NCBI RefSeq assembly: GCF_001645105.1
Contig: NZ_LKEG01000026.1
Location: 649 to 64,648, forward strand
Source of the DNA: Pseudomonas marginalis
GTDB lineage: Bacteria > Pseudomonadota > Gammaproteobacteria > Pseudomonadales > Pseudomonadaceae
Length of the DNA stretch: 64,000 nt
Reading direction: 5' to 3'
Position numbers and translations under genes: made by a program. Shown piece after piece: positions 41,628 to 49,815 of the stretch. The number at the start of each line of letters is the position of its first letter. Position 1 is the stretch's first letter. Below the pieces are notes generated by a model. It made no database searches, was not told the DNA's origin, and worked only from the letters and a program-made list of their open reading frames with translations.

Positions 41628-44222
41628 ATGAACACTGAATTTCGCAAACCGCTTCCCGGCAGCCGCCTGGATTACTTTGACGCCCGCGCGGCTGTCGAGG
41701 CAATCACCCCCGGCGCCTATGCCGCGTTGCCCTACACCTCCCGCGTGCTCGCCGAAAACCTCGTACGCCGCTGCGACCCGGCCACCCTCAATGCTTCCCT
41801 GAGCCAACTGATCGACCGCAAACGCGACCTCGACTTCCCGTGGTTCCCGGCACGCGTAGTCTGCCACGACATCCTCGGCCAGACCGCGCTGGTGGACCTC
41901 GCGGGCCTGCGCGATGCCATCGCCCTGCAAGGCGGCGACCCGGCGCAGGTCAACCCGGTGGTGCCGACTCAACTGATCGTCGACCACTCCCTGGCCGTCG
42001 AAGCCGGTGGTTTTGACCCGGATGCGTTCGAGAAGAACCGCGCCATCGAAGACCGTCGCAACGAAGACCGTTTTCACTTTATCGAGTGGACTAAAAAGGC
42101 CTTCAAGAACGTCGACGTCATCCCGCCCGGCAACGGCATCATGCACCAGATCAACCTGGAGAAAATGTCCCCGGTGATCCAGGTACGCGACGGCGTGGCC
42201 TTCCCGGATACCTGCGTCGGCACCGACAGCCACACCCCGCATGTAGACGCCTTGGGCGTGATCGCCATCGGCGTCGGCGGCCTCGAAGCCGAAAGCGTGA
42301 TGCTTGGCCGCGCCTCGTGGATGCGCCTGCCGGAAAGCGTCGGCGTAGAGCTCACCGGTAAATTGTTGCCGGGCATCACCGCCACCGACATGGTGCTGGC
42401 GCTGACCGAATTTTTGCGTCAGCAGAAAGTGGTGGGTGCCTGGCTGGAGTTCTTCGGTGAAGGGGCCTCAAACCTCACCCTCGGCGACCGCGCAACCATC
42501 TCCAACATGGCCCCGGAATACGGCGCCACGGCGGCGATGTTCTACATCGACCAGCAGACCATCGCCTACCTGAAACTCACCGGTCGCGAGGACGAACAAG
42601 TCACCCTGGTGGAGCAATATGCTCGCCACACCGGCTTATGGGCCGATGACCTCAAGGGCGCGCAATACGAGCGTGGCCTCACCTTCGACCTGTCCAGCGT
42701 CGTGCGCAACATGGCTGGCCCGAGCAACCCGCACGCCCGCGTGGCGACCAGCGACCTGGCATCCAAAGGCATTTCCGGCCAGTGGGATGACGTGCCAGGG
42801 CAAATGCCCGACGGTGCGGTGATCATCGCGGCCATCACCAGCTGCACCAACACCAGCAACCCGCGCAACGTGATCGCGGCAGGCCTGCTGGCGCGCAATG
42901 CCAACACACTGGGGCTGACGCGCAAACCGTGGGTCAAGTCGTCCCTGGCACCCGGCTCGAAAACCGTGGCCATGTACCTGGAAGAGGCGGGGCTGGGCCT
43001 GGAGCTGGAGAAGCTCGGTTTCGGCGTGGTGGCCTTCGCCTGCACCACCTGCAACGGCATGTCCGGTGCACTGGACCCGGTGATCCAGCAGGAAATCATC
43101 GACCGCGACCTGTACGCCACGGCCGTGTTGTCCGGCAACCGCAACTTCGACGGGCGGATTCATCCGTACGCCAAGCAAGCCTTCCTCGCGTCGCCGCCGC
43201 TGGTGGTGGCGTATGCGATTGCCGGCACCATCCGTTTCGATATCGAGAAAGACGTGCTCGGCCTCGACGCCAACGGTAAGGAAATCCGCCTGCAAGACAT
43301 CTGGCCGAGCGATGAAGAGATCGACGCTGTGGTCAAGGCTTCGGTGAAGCCTGAGCAATTTCGCGCGGTGTACATTCCGATGTTCGCGATTCACGAAGAC
43401 ACCGGCCCGAAAGTCGCGCCGCTGTACGAATGGCGCCCACAAAGCACCTATATCCGCCGCCCACCCTACTGGGAAGGCGCGCTTGCGGGTGCACGCCCGC
43501 TCAAGGGCATGCGCCCGCTGGCGGTGCTGCCGGACAACATCACCACCGACCACTTGTCGCCGTCCAACGCGATCATGCTCGACAGCGCCGCGGGCGAATA
43601 CCTGGCGAAAATGGGCCTGCCTGAAGTGGACTTCAACTCTTACGCAACGCATCGCGGCGACCATTTGACCGCGCAGCGCGCGACCTTCGCCAACCCGAAA
43701 CTGTTCAACGAAATGGTGGTTGAAAACGGCAAGGTCAAGCAGGGTTCCCTGGCGCGCCTCGAGCCGGAAGGCCAGGTCACGCGGATGTGGGAAGCCATCG
43801 AGACCTACATGGAACGCAAGCAGCCGCTGATCATCATTGCCGGCGCCGACTACGGCCAGGGCTCGTCCCGTGACTGGGCGGCCAAGGGCGTGCGCCTGGC
43901 CGGTGTGGAAGCGATTGCCGCTGAAGGTTTCGAGCGCATCCACCGCACCAACCTGGTGGGCATGGGCGTGTTGCCGCTGGAGTTCCTGCCCGGCACCGAC
44001 CGCCACACGCTGAAGATCGACGGCAGTGAGACCTACGATGTGGTTGGCGAGCGCACCCCGCGTGCGCGGTTGACCCTGGTGATCAACCGCAAGAATGGCG
44101 AGCGTGTCGAAGTGCCGGTGACCTGCCGCCTGGACACCGCCGAAGAAGTATCGATCTACGAAGCGGGCGGCGTGTTGCAACGTTTTGCCCAGGACTTCCT
44201 GGAATCGGCGGCGACGGCCTGA
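41628..44222 (+). CDS. acnD: 2-Methylcitrate dehydratase (2-methyl-trans-aconitate forming), Fe/S-dependent
   Basis: The product is 864 aa in the aconitase family. The cluster cysteines are in ITSCTNTSNPRN and FACTTCNGMSG; the swivel domain shows ILPDNITTDHLSPS-type AVLPDNITTDHLSPS and DYGQGSSRDWAAKG. AcnD dehydrates 2-methylcitrate to 2-methyl-trans-aconitate, which needs PrpF for isomerisation. prpF follows nine bases later. Confidence 0.95.
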   Translation: MNTEFRKPLPGSRLDYFDARAAVEAITPGAYAALPYTSRVLAENLVRRCDPATLNASLSQLIDRKRDLDFPWFPARVVCHDILGQTALVDLAGLRDAIALQGGDPAQVNPVVPTQLIVDHSLAVEAGGFDPDAFEKNRAIEDRRNEDRFHFIEWTKKAFKNVDVIPPGNGIMHQINLEKMSPVIQVRDGVAFPDTCVGTDSHTPHVDALGVIAIGVGGLEAESVMLGRASWMRLPESVGVELTGKLLPGITATDMVLALTEFLRQQKVVGAWLEFFGEGASNLTLGDRATISNMAPEYGATAAMFYIDQQTIAYLKLTGREDEQVTLVEQYARHTGLWADDLKGAQYERGLTFDLSSVVRNMAGPSNPHARVATSDLASKGISGQWDDVPGQMPDGAVIIAAITSCTNTSNPRNVIAAGLLARNANTLGLTRKPWVKSSLAPGSKTVAMYLEEAGLGLELEKLGFGVVAFACTTCNGMSGALDPVIQQEIIDRDLYATAVLSGNRNFDGRIHPYAKQAFLASPPLVVAYAIAGTIRFDIEKDVLGLDANGKEIRLQDIWPSDEEIDAVVKASVKPEQFRAVYIPMFAIHEDTGPKVAPLYEWRPQSTYIRRPPYWEGALAGARPLKGMRPLAVLPDNITTDHLSPSNAIMLDSAAGEYLAKMGLPEVDFNSYATHRGDHLTAQRATFANPKLFNEMVVENGKVKQGSLARLEPEGQVTRMWEAIETYMERKQPLIIIAGADYGQGSSRDWAAKGVRLAGVEAIAAEGFERIHRTNLVGMGVLPLEFLPGTDRHTLKIDGSETYDVVGERTPRARLTLVINRKNGERVEVPVTCRLDTAEEVSIYEAGGVLQRFAQDFLESAATA

Positions 44223-44231
44223 GGGGTAACC

Positions 44232-45422
44232 ATGGCACACGTAGCGCAAATCAAGATCCCCGCCACCTACATGCGTGGCGGTACCAGCAAGGGTGTATTT
44301 TTCAACCTCAAGGACTTGCCCGAGTCGGCGCAGGTGCCGGGGGCGGCGCGTGACGCCTTGCTGTTGCGGGTAATCGGCAGTCCAGACCCTTACGACAAAC
44401 AGATCGACGGCATGGGCGGCGCCACATCGAGCACCAGCAAAACCGTGATCCTGGCGAAAAGCAGCCGCGCCGATCACGACGTGGACTACCTGTTTGGCCA
44501 GGTCTCCATCGACAAGCCGTTTATTGATTGGAGCGGCAACTGCGGCAACCTGTCGGCGGCGGTCGGCGCCTTCGCCATCAGCGCCGGGCTGCTCGACCCC
44601 GCCCGCGTGCCCCACAACGGCGTAGCCGTGGTACGGGTGTGGCAGGCCAATATCGGTAAAACCATCATCGCCCACGTGCCGATCACCGACGGTGCAGTGC
44701 AGGAAACCGGCGACTTCGAGCTTGACGGCGTGACCTTCCCGGCCGCCGAGGTGCAGTTGGAGTTCATGGACCCAGCAGCGGAAGAAGAGGGCGGCGGCGG
44801 CTCGATGTTCCCCACCGGCAACCTGGTCGACGACCTGGAAGTGCCCGGTGTCGGCACCTTCAAGGCCACGTTGATCAACGCCGGTATCCCGACGATTTTC
44901 ATCAACGCCGAAGACCTCGGCTACACCGGCACGGAGCTGCAAGGCGCGATCAACAGCGACCCCAAGGCCCTGGCGATGTTCGAAACCGTGCGGGCCTACG
45001 GCGCGTTGCGCATGGGCCTGATCAAGCACCTGGACGACGCTGCCCAGCGCCAGCACACCCCGAAGGTGGCGTTTGTGGCCAAGCCGGCGGATTACGTGGC
45101 GTCCAGTGGCAAGGCGATCAAGGCCGGTGATGTGGACCTGCTGGTGCGCGCGTTGTCCATGGGCAAGCTGCACCACGCAATGATGGGCACGGCGGCCGTG
45201 GCGATTGGCACGGCCGCGGCGATTTCCGGGACGTTGGTCAACTTGGCGGCGGGCGGTATTGAACGCAATGCGGTGCGCTTCGGGCATCCGTCCGGCACTT
45301 TGCGTGTCGGTGCTGAAGCCACTCAGGTGAACGGCGAATGGGTTGTGAGGAAAGCCATCATGAGCCGCAGCGCCCGAGTGCTGATGGAAGGCTTCGTCCG
45401 CGTCCCGGGCGACGCTTTCTAG
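44232..45422 (+). CDS. prpF: 2-Methyl-trans-aconitate isomerase
   Basis: The product is 396 aa. Signatures: IPATYMRGGTSKGVFF, YDKQIDGMGGATSSTSKT, SGNCGNLSAAVGAFA and HPSGTLRVGAE. PrpF converts the AcnD product to the cis isomer without a cofactor. The gene directly follows acnD, the usual pairing, and is preceded by GAGGGGTAACC. Confidence 0.95.
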   Translation: MAHVAQIKIPATYMRGGTSKGVFFNLKDLPESAQVPGAARDALLLRVIGSPDPYDKQIDGMGGATSSTSKTVILAKSSRADHDVDYLFGQVSIDKPFIDWSGNCGNLSAAVGAFAISAGLLDPARVPHNGVAVVRVWQANIGKTIIAHVPITDGAVQETGDFELDGVTFPAAEVQLEFMDPAAEEEGGGGSMFPTGNLVDDLEVPGVGTFKATLINAGIPTIFINAEDLGYTGTELQGAINSDPKALAMFETVRAYGALRMGLIKHLDDAAQRQHTPKVAFVAKPADYVASSGKAIKAGDVDLLVRALSMGKLHHAMMGTAAVAIGTAAAISGTLVNLAAGGIERNAVRFGHPSGTLRVGAEATQVNGEWVVRKAIMSRSARVLMEGFVRVPGDAF

Positions 45423-45437
45423 CAACCCACACTGTCT

Positions 45438-45473
45438 CCAATGTGGGAGGGGGCTTGCCCCCTCCCACATTGG
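45438..45473. repeat. REP-class palindrome between prpF and prpD
   Basis: CCAATGTGGGAGGGGGC / GCCCCCTCCCACATTGG is an 18-bp-arm perfect inverted repeat. It may partly end the prpF message, with prpD read through. Confidence 0.85.
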
Positions 45474-45564
45474 ATCTCCATACCCCCAAGCAGGCGGCCA
45501 GATCTGCGATGGAGCGATCAACCGTGATCCTGAGGACTAACCCAACCTTTTAGGAGTAACTGCC

Positions 45565-47049
45565 ATGAGCGCCAACGCCGACCAGAACAACCGTCCCGAC
45601 TATGACCAGGTCCTGCAGGACATCGCCGATTATGTCCTCAACTACCGGATCGACTCGCAGGACGCCTTGGACACCGCCCGCAACTGCCTGATGGATACGT
45701 TGGGCTGCGGCCTACTGGCCTTGCGTTTCCCCGAATGCACCAAGCACCTGGGGCCGATCGTCGAGGGCACGGTGGTGCCGTTTGGCGCGCGGGTGCCGGG
45801 CACGTCGTTCCGGTTGGACCCGGTCAAGGCCGCGTGGGACATCGGCTGCATCGTGCGTTGGCTCGACTACAACGACACCTGGCTCGCCGCCGAATGGGGT
45901 CATCCCTCGGATAACCTCGGCGGCATCCTCGCCGTGGCTGATCACCTGTCGCAAAAGCGCGTGGCCAACGGCGACGCACCGCTGACAGTACGCGCGGTAC
46001 TGGAAGCAATGATCATGGCCCATGAAATCCAGGGGGTGATTGCCCTGGAAAACTCTTTTAACCGTGTCGGCCTCGACCATGTGCTGTTGGTGAAAGTCGC
46101 CTCTACGGCGGTGAGCGCGAAGCTGATGGGCGCCAACCGTGAGCAGTTGCTTGCGGCGTTGTCCCATGCGTTTGTCGATGGGCAGGCGTTGCGTACGTAT
46201 CGGCATGCACCGAATGCCGGTTCGCGCAAATCCTGGGCGGCGGGGGATGCGTCGAGCCGGGGCGTGCGTTTGGCGGATATCGCGTTGCGCGGTGAGATGG
46301 GCATTCCCGGGGTATTGAGCGCGCCGCAATGGGGGTTCTACGACGTGCTGTTCAGCCACACCAACAAGGACCTGGCACTCAAGCCGCAGGACCAGCGCGC
46401 GTTCAGCCTTTCCCAGCCCTACGGCACGTATGTGATGGAAAACGTGCTGTTCAAGATCAGCTTCCCCGCCGAGTTCCACGCGCAAACCGCCTGCGAAGCG
46501 GCGGTGACCTTGCACCCGTTGGTGAAAGATCGCCTGCACGAAATCGAGCGTATCGTGATCACCACCCATGAGTCGGCAATTCGCATCATCTCCAAGGTGG
46601 GCCAACTGGCCAACGCCGCCGACCGCGACCATTGCCTGCAATACATGACCGCCGTGCCGTTGGCGTTCGGCAATTTGGTGGCGGAGCAGTACGAAGATGA
46701 ATTCCATGCTGCCCACCCGATCATCGATGCGCTCCGCGACAAGATGGTCATCGTCGAAGACCCACGCTACAGCCGGGAATACCTGGAGGCCGACAAGCGC
46801 TCCATTGCCAACGCGGTGCAGGTGTTTTTCAATGACGGCAGCTGCACCGAGCAAGTGGCGGTGGAGTACCCGATCGGCCATCGCCGCCGTCGGGTCGATG
46901 GCATTCCGTTGCTGGAAGACAAGTTCAAGGCTAACCTGGCCACACGGTTTACCGCGCAGCGCAGTGCCGAGATTTTTGCGCTGTGCAAGGACCAGGCGAC
47001 GCTTGAAGCCACAGCGGTCAATCGGTTTGTGGACTTGTTCGTGATCTAG
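45565..47049 (+). CDS. prpD: 2-Methylcitrate dehydratase PrpD
   Basis: The product is 494 aa of the MmgE/PrpD family: [41 protein letters not shown] and [23 protein letters not shown] [15 protein letters not shown]. It dehydrates 2-methylcitrate or hydrates methyl-cis-aconitate. Having both prpD and acnD-prpF gives two routes through the dehydration step. It is preceded by GGAGTAACTGCC. Confidence 0.95.
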   Translation: MSANADQNNRPDYDQVLQDIADYVLNYRIDSQDALDTARNCLMDTLGCGLLALRFPECTKHLGPIVEGTVVPFGARVPGTSFRLDPVKAAWDIGCIVRWLDYNDTWLAAEWGHPSDNLGGILAVADHLSQKRVANGDAPLTVRAVLEAMIMAHEIQGVIALENSFNRVGLDHVLLVKVASTAVSAKLMGANREQLLAALSHAFVDGQALRTYRHAPNAGSRKSWAAGDASSRGVRLADIALRGEMGIPGVLSAPQWGFYDVLFSHTNKDLALKPQDQRAFSLSQPYGTYVMENVLFKISFPAEFHAQTACEAAVTLHPLVKDRLHEIERIVITTHESAIRIISKVGQLANAADRDHCLQYMTAVPLAFGNLVAEQYEDEFHAAHPIIDALRDKMVIVEDPRYSREYLEADKRSIANAVQVFFNDGSCTEQVAVEYPIGHRRRRVDGIPLLEDKFKANLATRFTAQRSAEIFALCKDQATLEATAVNRFVDLFVI

Positions 47050-47084
47050 CAGACACCCCGTATTCATCTGTCTAAACCCAATGA

Positions 47085-47114
47085 ATGTGGGAGGGGGCAA
47101 GCCCCCTCCCACAG
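47085..47114. repeat. REP-class palindrome after prpD
   Basis: AATGTGGGAGGGGGC / GCCCCCTCCCACAGT lies between the convergent prpD and alaX ends and may terminate both. Confidence 0.8.
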
Positions 47115-47124
47115 TTGACCGTGT

Positions 47125-47853
47125 TCACTCGAATCGCAGTATCACCCGGCGATTGTGCTTGCTCTTCTTCTCGATCTTCTCGCAGAACACCCGGCCGATT
47201 TCCTCGGTACTGAGCACATGGGTGCCCCCGCAGGGCTGGATATCGATCCCGGCAATTTCAATGACCCTCACCGAGCCCTGGATTACCGGCGGCGCCACCG
47301 CCTGGGTGCGGGTGATCTGCAGCAGGGTGGAATATTCCGAGGCCGGCATCGACAGGGTTTTCACCGCGTGGGCCTGTTCGATCAGGGCGTTGAGGTCGCG
47401 GGTGATGCTGTCTTTGTCGAGGGTCATTTCCGGCAGGTCGAAATCCAGGCGGCCCTTGTCGGCACTGATGCTGCAACCGGTCACCGGGGCATCAATGATT
47501 GAGCACAGCAGGTGCAGGCAGGTGTGCATTTTCATGTGCTGGTAACGACGTTCCCAATCGAGGCCGGCGTCCACCTGCACCCCTGCGGTCAACTGCTCGG
47601 GCCAGTGCTCCACTTGGTGCCAGATAATCGAGCGCAGCACCGGGTCGCGCACTGTGCCGGTCACCTCGACGCGCGTACCGTCCGCCAATGTCAGGTGGCC
47701 GGTGTCTCCCGGCTGCCCGCCGCCGGTGGGATAGAACAGCGTGTGTTCCAGGGCAATGCCGTGTTCGCTGACGGCAATCACCCGGGCGCTGAACGCGTTC
47801 TGATAAGGCGCGCTGTCGAACAGCGCCAGGGTTTCCATGGTGTGCACGGACAT
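47125..47853 (-). CDS. AlaX-type alanyl-tRNA editing protein
   Basis: The product is 242 aa. Zinc ligands of the editing domain are HMKMHTCLH (HxxxH) and CGGTH, and FYPTGGGQPGD is the N-terminal AlaRS-like hallmark. Free-standing AlaX hydrolyses mischarged Ser- or Gly-tRNA(Ala). The ATG at 47853 has GGAGG six bases upstream. It is the last gene of the five-gene operon, only two bases after the acetyltransferase gene. An editing enzyme in this setting suggests protection from an amino-acid analogue or from high serine; that is inferred. Confidence 0.87.
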   Translation of the reverse strand: MSVHTMETLALFDSAPYQNAFSARVIAVSEHGIALEHTLFYPTGGGQPGDTGHLTLADGTRVEVTGTVRDPVLRSIIWHQVEHWPEQLTAGVQVDAGLDWERRYQHMKMHTCLHLLCSIIDAPVTGCSISADKGRLDFDLPEMTLDKDSITRDLNALIEQAHAVKTLSMPASEYSTLLQITRTQAVAPPVIQGSVRVIEIAGIDIQPCGGTHVLSTEEIGRVFCEKIEKKSKHNRRVILRFE

Positions 47854-47855
47854 GT

Positions 47856-48848
47856 TCAACCTCCGACGATCAATGGGCTGGCTTGCAGCAGGTGACGCAC
47901 CATTGCACTCAAGCCAGGGGGGGAGAGCAGGGTGATTTCAAATTCGGGGCCGCAGACCTTCAGGTTCAGCGGCAGGCGCGGCAAGTGGTGGCCCGACTCG
48001 ACGCGGTGCAGGCGAAATTGCAGGTGATGACGCTCCTTCACCGTGGGCTCCAGCATCAGCCCCTGCAACGGATGAAAGTCGGCGTCCAGCACGGTGACCT
48101 TGTGGCTGGCGTTGATCTCGCCGACCACATGCAAGCGCTCGTCCAGGGCGAATGCACCGAGGTAGTTGCTGTTGTCCGATTCATCGTTTTTTTGCAGCTG
48201 AATCTGGTTGACCACCTTGACCTTGGTGCCGGCGGGCACGTCCTGGGTGATCACGCAGGATGGGCTGATAAATACGTTGTCGCCGATCAACACATAACCC
48301 AGCACGCGTGCGCCGGCGCCCACCTCAACGTTATTGCCCAGGCGTGGATGGCGCTTGCCGTCAGGGTTGTTGGCGATGCCGCGGGCGCCCAGGGTCACGC
48401 CGCAGAGGATGTAACAGTCGTTACCGATCTCGCAGGTTTCGCCGATCACAGTGCCGTAGCCGTGGTCGAGCACGAAGCGTCGCCCGATGCGCGCCGCCGG
48501 GTGAATTTCGGCGCCGGACAGAATCTTGCCCTGGTTGCTCAGCTTGAGCGCGATGCGCGAGAACACGCCATTGTGCTGGTCGGGGAAATTCCATACCACG
48601 TGTGCCAGGCGGTAATACAGCACCGCCTTGAACGAGGCGTAGGACTCCAGGATCAACTCGCCGCGCCCACGCGACGCCGGGTCACGGTAGGCATAGGCGA
48701 TCAGGTCTTCGGCCACCGCCTGGGCGGCATTCTGGATCAGCGGCGCGAGGTGCGGTTCCAGCTGTTTCATCTGTACGGGTGTGAGGGTCTTGATGAGGTG
48801 AGTCAGCAACTCATCGTGCAATTGTTGCATGTCGATAAAGCCGCCCAT
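47856..48848 (-). CDS. Serine acetyltransferase-like protein with C-terminal extra domain
   Basis: The product is 330 aa. The N-terminal helical region and left-handed beta helix (about 110-210) match EpsC-type serine acetyltransferases: GAEIHPAARIGRRFVLDHGYG (catalytic His129 region), GETCEIGNDCYILCGVTLG and KRHPRLGNNVEVGAGARVLG. The usual short C-terminal tail is replaced by about 110 residues (from NYLGAFALDERLHVVGE) with no family I know. It should make O-acetylserine or a related activated serine. It lies 37 bases after the cysteine-synthase-like gene. Confidence 0.82.
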   Translation of the reverse strand: MGGFIDMQQLHDELLTHLIKTLTPVQMKQLEPHLAPLIQNAAQAVAEDLIAYAYRDPASRGRGELILESYASFKAVLYYRLAHVVWNFPDQHNGVFSRIALKLSNQGKILSGAEIHPAARIGRRFVLDHGYGTVIGETCEIGNDCYILCGVTLGARGIANNPDGKRHPRLGNNVEVGAGARVLGYVLIGDNVFISPSCVITQDVPAGTKVKVVNQIQLQKNDESDNSNYLGAFALDERLHVVGEINASHKVTVLDADFHPLQGLMLEPTVKERHHLQFRLHRVESGHHLPRLPLNLKVCGPEFEITLLSPPGLSAMVRHLLQASPLIVGG

Positions 48849-48885
48849 CGAGGCACCCCCGCATTCTGTGTGGTTGGAAAACCCG

Positions 48886-49803
48886 TTATTCAAAACTGGG
48901 CAGGTAGCTGTCGGCATTGTCGTAGACCATGGTCAACACCACCGTGTCGGGCGGTAGTTCGGGAGCGAGCTTGGCGATAGCCACCATGTTGGCGGCGGAC
49001 GACAGACCCAGGCTGATGGCGTCGGTGCGCATGATGCGTTTCATCATATCGATGCAGTCCTGGCGCGAGACCTTGAGCATGCCGTCGATCACGCCCAGGT
49101 TGAGGATGCTCGGGATCAGGCCGATCGACAGGCCCTGGATATGATGCGGCGCGTGCTGGTTTTTCAGCAGGTCGCATTCTTCCGGTTCCACGCCCATGAC
49201 GCGCAGGCCCGGCCAGGCGGCTTTCAGGGTTTCGCCGATGCCGGTGATATGCCCGCCGGTGCCGATGCCGCTGACAAAGTAGTCTGCGCGTCGCTCGCCG
49301 AAGGCGCGGAGGATTTCCGGTGCGGTGGTGTCGCGGTGGGTCTGCGGGTTGGCACCATTACGCTGCTGGTTGAGCATCACGTAGCTGGGGTTTTCCAGCT
49401 GCAGTTCCATGCACTTTTCGCCGTGGGAATTGTTACCCAGACGACTGTCCGACAGCACCACCTTGGCCCCATATAAACGCAGCAGCTTCTGTTTTTCGGG
49501 GCTGTAGTTGTCGGGGATTACCAGCACCACTTTGTAGCCCAGCACATTGCCGGCCATCACCAGGCCGATACCGGTGTTGCCCCCGCTGGGCTCGATGATG
49601 GTTTGCCCGGAGTCACGGATCAGCACGCCCCGGCGCTCGGCGTCGAGGATCATGCCCAAGGCGATGCGCGCCTTGTGGCTGCCGCCGGGGTTGAGGGATT
49701 CGAGCTTGGCGTAGACCTCGATACCGAGGTCTTCGGAGAACTGCGCCAAACGCACGATCGGCGTTTGGCCGATCACCTCAAGAATGGAGTTATGCAACAT
49801 CAT
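48886..49803 (-). CDS. Cysteine-synthase-like PLP enzyme
   Basis: The product is 305 aa of fold type II. The PLP lysine is in NPGGSHKARIALGMI, where canonical enzymes have SVKDR; the substrate loop reads EPSGGNTGIG instead of EPTSGNTG; the phosphate loop is GIGTGGHITG. The rest (NPQTHRDTTAPEI, GLSSAANMVAIAKLA) keeps the CysK/CysM plan. These changes suggest an altered substrate or sulfur donor. It follows the JAB-Ubl-E1-rhodanese gene by 12 bases and precedes the acetyltransferase. It could use a protein thiocarboxylate as nucleophile, as CysM of actinobacteria does with CysO. Confidence 0.87.
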   Translation of the reverse strand: MMLHNSILEVIGQTPIVRLAQFSEDLGIEVYAKLESLNPGGSHKARIALGMILDAERRGVLIRDSGQTIIEPSGGNTGIGLVMAGNVLGYKVVLVIPDNYSPEKQKLLRLYGAKVVLSDSRLGNNSHGEKCMELQLENPSYVMLNQQRNGANPQTHRDTTAPEILRAFGERRADYFVSGIGTGGHITGIGETLKAAWPGLRVMGVEPEECDLLKNQHAPHHIQGLSIGLIPSILNLGVIDGMLKVSRQDCIDMMKRIMRTDAISLGLSSAANMVAIAKLAPELPPDTVVLTMVYDNADSYLPSFE

Positions 49804-49815
49804 TCAGCCCTCGGT

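Noticed and set aside
42636..45521. Very long open frame antisense to acnD-prpF
   Set aside because: It mirrors the GC-rich third-position bias of the sense genes, has a His/Gln/Arg-rich composition typical of antisense translation, and has no ribosome binding site.
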